Assembly: GCA_008000375.1 (NCBI GenBank)
Contig: SMOI01000432.1
Span: forward strand, 3,079-24,183
Direction of reading: 5' to 3'
Source: Poteriospumella lacustris
Lineage: Eukaryota > Sar > Chrysophyceae > Chromulinales > Dinobryaceae
DNA length: 21,105 bases
Each line of letters starts with the position of its first letter. Positions within the stretch are counted from its first letter, which is position 1. The translations under genes were made by a program, and so were the position numbers. The notes beneath the pieces are model-generated. The model had not been told where the DNA came from, ran no database searches, and saw only the letters and a program-made list of their open reading frames with translations. Positions 17,859 through 21,105 of the stretch are shown here, in pieces.

Positions 17859-18680
17859 ATGGAGGAAGCTGATCGTCTAAAGCAGCAAGGAAACGAGCAG
17901 TTCGTCCAGAAGAATTTCTCTGAAGCGGATAAGCTGTACACGCAGGCTCTTCAACTGTGTACAGATGAAGAAACCCGCAAAATTATCTTGACAAACAGAT
18001 CTGCAACAAAGCTAAGCCTCGGCGACTTTCGTCAAGCAGTTGAGGATGCAGACGAAGCGTTGAAAATTGATCCTTCGCATTTGAAAGGTTATTACCGAAA
18101 GGCGGCTGCCTTGGAAGGATGGAATAAACTTGGAGAAGCGTACTACACGTGGTTGGACGCTGCTAAAAACTGTGATGCTGACAATGAAATCATCGTAAAG
18201 CAGTCCAAGAAAACCAAGCAAAATTGGTTGAAAGTGCTCAGATTGCCGAATTTCCCCGTTTCGGACACGGTCGACTTGGTTCATCGGATTTTGTTGTTCA
18301 CTGACAAACGAGAACGACTTTCTACTCTCGCTCACTTTTGGAACTCTTCATCTCAGCAGGACAGGTTTGGATACTTTCAAGCTCTGCTTCAGTTGATTGG
18401 AGGGTCAGGGGAAATCAGCGAGGCAAATCAAGACAACATCACACCTGAAGTCATGGTGGAAATGCCTATGGGAAATTACGTTGACATGCCTCGATCTCGT
18501 CTTGCCGATTGGTTTGATTTCTTTGAAACTTTGGATGAAACTTCAAAAACGTCAGTTTTTCGGCAAGTTTGGCTGCAGCTGTCATCAGAAGAACAAAATG
18601 ATGTCATTCGGGACTTGCGATATCTGTTTTCACATGCTGGTCCTGTGGCAACAGTGGTAGCTACCCAGGATGACAATTGA
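17859..18680 (+). CDS. TPR co-chaperone-type protein, 273 aa
   Basis: A single exon starts at ATG 17859 and ends in TGA. Residues 4-110 form three tetratricopeptide repeats (LKQQGNEQFVQKNFSEADKL, NRSATKLSLGDFRQAVEDAD, LKGYYRKAAALEGWNKLGEA). The carboxylate-clamp residues that bind the EEVD tail of Hsp70/Hsp90 are all present: K8, N12, N46, K76 and R80. Residues about 115-265 are helical, with two roughly similar segments (FWNSSSQQDRFGYFQALLQL and VWLQLSSEEQNDVIRDLRYL) and no family I can name. It is likely a cytosolic Hsp90/Hsp70 adaptor. The head-to-head arrangement with a ciliary gene makes a role in axonemal protein assembly possible, by inference only. Base composition is clearly more AT-rich than DRC7. 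Confidence 0.85.
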   Translation: MEEADRLKQQGNEQFVQKNFSEADKLYTQALQLCTDEETRKIILTNRSATKLSLGDFRQAVEDADEALKIDPSHLKGYYRKAAALEGWNKLGEAYYTWLDAAKNCDADNEIIVKQSKKTKQNWLKVLRLPNFPVSDTVDLVHRILLFTDKRERLSTLAHFWNSSSQQDRFGYFQALLQLIGGSGEISEANQDNITPEVMVEMPMGNYVDMPRSRLADWFDFFETLDETSKTSVFRQVWLQLSSEEQNDVIRDLRYLFSHAGPVATVVATQDDN

Positions 18681-19267
18681 CGTCCGCATTGTTTGTTGAA
18701 TTCTTAAGCATTAGGCATGTTTCGCTTGGATGCAACATGTGGTAGGCACGGCTTGTTGCTAGAGATCATTTTAATTCTTTAACATTTAGCCTTTTGCACA
18801 GAAATCTGGCTGTTAAGGCCTTAGTGCCTTAGTGCTACATACTAGGATCATTTGGATAGCGATAGCACAACACGTGAGTTCCATGTTCCATTCCTGCTGG
18901 AATACCTATGTACGAAGAAAGAAAAAACTGTTGTTTTTAAGCCTCTGAATATGTCCCTTCGTTCTGTACATAGAGTTGCGTGGTCTCCTTGCGCGAATGT
19001 TTTCACTGGCGTAGGTTAATATCTGCAAACCAGATCATTTATAGGTACAAAATGTATTTGTTCGAGAATAGGCTTCACATTTAGATATAAGAATAGTATT
19101 CAAGTCGATAGATGTACGCCTTCGAGGTGCGAGTTACGTTGAGGTCGAAAACCCATCAAAACTAAGGCGAAATAGAATTAAGGGCCTTTCATAATCAATG
19201 ATATTCCATTTCTTTAGACATTTCAATCTGGTGGATTTATTTTTTTGCGGTACTTTCTCTTTTTGCA
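18681..19267. other. intergenic region between TPR gene and PT-repeat protein gene
   Basis: These 587 bp of AT-rich DNA should hold the TPR 3' UTR and the promoter of the next gene. Visible words are a short CCTTAGTG direct repeat near 18819-18834 and a CACGTG near 18891. No protein-like frame, tRNA or larger repeat is seen. Confidence 0.6.
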
Positions 19268-21105
19268 ATGATTTTTGCTGCGGCAGTCTTTCTTCTGCTT
19301 GTTGCAGTCAATGCCGTGGCGGTCCTCGGGAATGTCGGTGAGTTTTTTCTGCGTACTGACATATGTGTGAGTTGTGAGTAATCATATTTTTCAGAGACTG
19401 TTCATGGAGATGAGAATCCACGGATAGCAATATCCCGCTCTGAAGGCTTACCTGCGGAAGTGAAGCGGAAAGGATTTGCTGGCTCGAGTCCTTCTGATAG
19501 TTTACATCATTCGCTTCAGAGAAATCTGGAGCGCGTATCCGATTTGGCTGTTTTGCTGAATTTGGGTCCAACAGTGGCACCGACTCGAAATCCAACCTTA
19601 CGACCAACTTCCTTGTATTGCGATAAAAATGGAAACGCCGTTGGAAGTAAGTTATCTCGGATGTTGATTAGACAATATCATGTACTGATTGTGTCTCCTT
19701 ACAACACAGACGATAGAATTTTATGTACGGCACAGCCTACTGTGCATATTCCTCCAACTCGTGAGCCTACACGAAGTCCATCGCTTTCTCGTTCCCCTTC
19801 CGTTGTGCCCTCTATTGCTCCATCCGCAACTCCCACTGAGGCTCCAACTGTTTCTCCATCGACATTTCCCACAGTTACTCCATCTGCGAGACCAACTGCG
19901 ACCCCAACTATTGTCCCAACTTCGCCTCCATCAAATTTGCCCACTGTAGTTGCAACTGTCAACCCAACAGTTGCTCCCACGGCTTCGCCCACTGCGCAAG
20001 GGACTGCAACACCCAGTGCTCCACCAACGAGAAACCCATCTGTTTCACCATCGCAAACCCCCAGTGCTGCACCGTCCCTGAGTCCCAGCGCCGCACCTTC
20101 ACGACCACCAACGGTTGTGCCGTCATTTTCACCGTCCGCTATCCCAACGACTGCGCCGTCAACGAGGATCCCCACTGTCAACCCGAGCAGAGTGCCTTCT
20201 ACGAAGCCATCTGTAAAACCAACGGTATCTCCAACGGAGCGACCAAGTCGAGTTCCCACGGTTAAACCATCTGTGCGCCCCTCGCGTGAACCAACTTCAG
20301 TTAGACCGTCGGTCGAACCCAGCCGTTTACCTACTCGAAAGCCTTCGTTCGCGCCCTCGGTTCGTATCACTGGAGCACCAACTACTCGTCGCCCATCCGC
20401 GGTGCCTACTGTTCGGCCAACCAGAGCTCCGACTATAGCACCTTCGAAGCGTCCGACTGTCATCCCAACTCGAAGGCCAACGCCGTCACCGAAGCCCACT
20501 CGAAGAACTCGAAACGATGATGATGACCACAACGGCTCTGAACGGGATTCTTATGAGTATGCTGATGATGATTACGATTATCAATTCGAGTCCACCGATG
20601 GCTTTGGAAATTCTCGCACCAAAAAGCCAAGTCGCACCAAAAAGCCTCATCGCACTCGTGCCCCGTCGAAGTTGAAACGAACTAGACGACCGACCCGAAG
20701 CCCAAATGAAACGAAATTTCCTTCCAGTGGAAAGTATTCGGGAGATGAAAGTGGCGATTTGTCTGAAAGTTCATCGTTCGACAGAAGCGATGACGGTGAT
20801 CTGTGGACCTATGCCGATGATGACTACAGTTTCGGTGGAAGCGTTTCAAGAAAACCCTCTACAGAACCAAGTGTTGCTCCTACGGCGCCGACGGTTTCTC
20901 CATCTGCGGAGGATGACTTTGACGAACACTATGACAGCTCTGGCTCAGCAAACAACGGATCGACAGACAGTGAATTGAAAACAAGAAGACCTTCGAGGGA
21001 GCCGACCATTACACCGACAACTTTGTCGCCGTCCATCAGACCTACGCGACGTCCAACTACAGCTAGTCCGAGTCAGGATCCAACCTTGTCTCCAACATTT
21101 GTCCC
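19268..21105 (+). CDS. secreted Pro/Thr/Ser-repeat protein with acidic Tyr modules (3' partial)
   Basis: Exons 19268-19337, 19395-19646 and 19710 onward give 572 residues before the window ends. Exon 1 encodes a signal peptide (MIFAAAVFLLLVAVNAVAVL). Exon 2 encodes a short unique region with one Cys-containing segment (SLYCDKNGN). Exon 3 is dominated by PTxxPS-type repeats (PSAAPSLSPS, PTVNPSRVPS), likely extended and O-glycosylated as in wall or surface proteins of stramenopiles. The repeats become Arg/Lys-rich (PTRRPTPSPKPTRRTR) and alternate with acidic Tyr-rich blocks sharing YADDDY, at residues about 391 and 475. Exon 3 has no internal Met start in this frame, so simple ORF scans miss it. 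It lies downstream of the TPR gene on the same strand. Surface or extracellular matrix location is inferred; no enzymatic domain is visible. Confidence 0.85.
19338..19394 (+). other. intron 1 of PT-repeat protein gene
   Basis: This 57-bp intron has donor GTGAGT and acceptor TATTTTTCAG, phase 1. It removes a stop codon (TAA near 19379) and joins the signal-peptide exon to ETVHGDENPR. An acceptor two bases downstream is possible but would break the frame. Confidence 0.85.
19647..19709 (+). other. intron 2 of PT-repeat protein gene
   Basis: This 63-bp intron has donor GTAAGT and acceptor CAACACAG, phase 1. It joins ...NGNAVG to NDRILCTAQPT and so opens the long repeat exon in the right frame. 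Confidence 0.88.

Noticed and set aside
19710-20520. CRISPR or satellite-like tandem DNA repeat in the PT region
   Set aside because: The repetition is at protein level (PTxxPS); the DNA units vary and have no spacers or constant repeat.
19699-20532. 277-codon minus-strand Gly/Val/Thr-rich ORF
   Set aside because: Mirror of the PT repeats; the plus strand has signal peptide, two good introns and a consistent repeat frame.
1-21105. tRNA, rRNA or other structured RNA genes
   Set aside because: Nothing resembling a tRNA cloverleaf or rRNA was seen by eye; a covariance-model scan was not possible.

Overview
This window is nuclear DNA from a eukaryote that builds motile cilia or flagella. The evidence is short GT-AG spliceosomal introns (57-101 bp), an SPT5 elongation factor, an axonemal dynein regulatory complex subunit (DRC7) and a secreted Pro/Thr/Ser-repeat protein of a style common in diatoms and other stramenopiles. 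TAA, TAG and TGA are all used as stops, so the code looks standard. A stramenopile alga or protist is my best guess, but the sequence alone does not fix the species.

Layout, left to right. (1) 1-3383 (+): the 3' part of a large gene with one intron. The helical region resembles DmX/Rav1 (RAVE complex, V-ATPase assembly), and a long disordered tail is full of LDxFD, DPF and NPF motifs. (2) 3384-5504: about 2.1 kb of rearranged intergenic DNA holding a foldback (about 3797-4045), an exact 216-bp copy of the end of gene 1 (4873-5088) and a second foldback (5106-5330). (3) 5505-8964 (-): SPT5, three exons, 1105 aa. (4) 8965-10749: intergenic DNA containing an inverted copy of the SPT5 5' end and the wreck of a kinase-like gene on the minus strand. 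(5) 10730-17590: a giant palindrome. Two DRC7 genes, each 1086 aa, lie tail to tail with arms of 3280 bp that look identical and a spacer of about 0.3 kb. (6) 17571-17858: a 288-bp divergent promoter between DRC7 copy 2 and a TPR co-chaperone gene (17859-18680, +). (7) 18681-19267: AT-rich intergenic DNA. (8) 19268 to the window end (+): a secreted PT-repeat protein in three exons. Its large third exon has no internal Met and is easy to miss.

The unifying theme is inverted duplication at several scales (38 bp, 86 bp, 107 bp and 3.3 kb), clustered between and over otherwise ordinary genes. DRC7 is the striking case. Its coding sequences look identical to the last shared base before the stop codon, yet the flanks have diverged apart from an 18-bp island in the 3' region. 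This points to an older inverted duplication whose coding parts are kept identical by gene conversion, or to a very recent event. An assembly artefact must be excluded.
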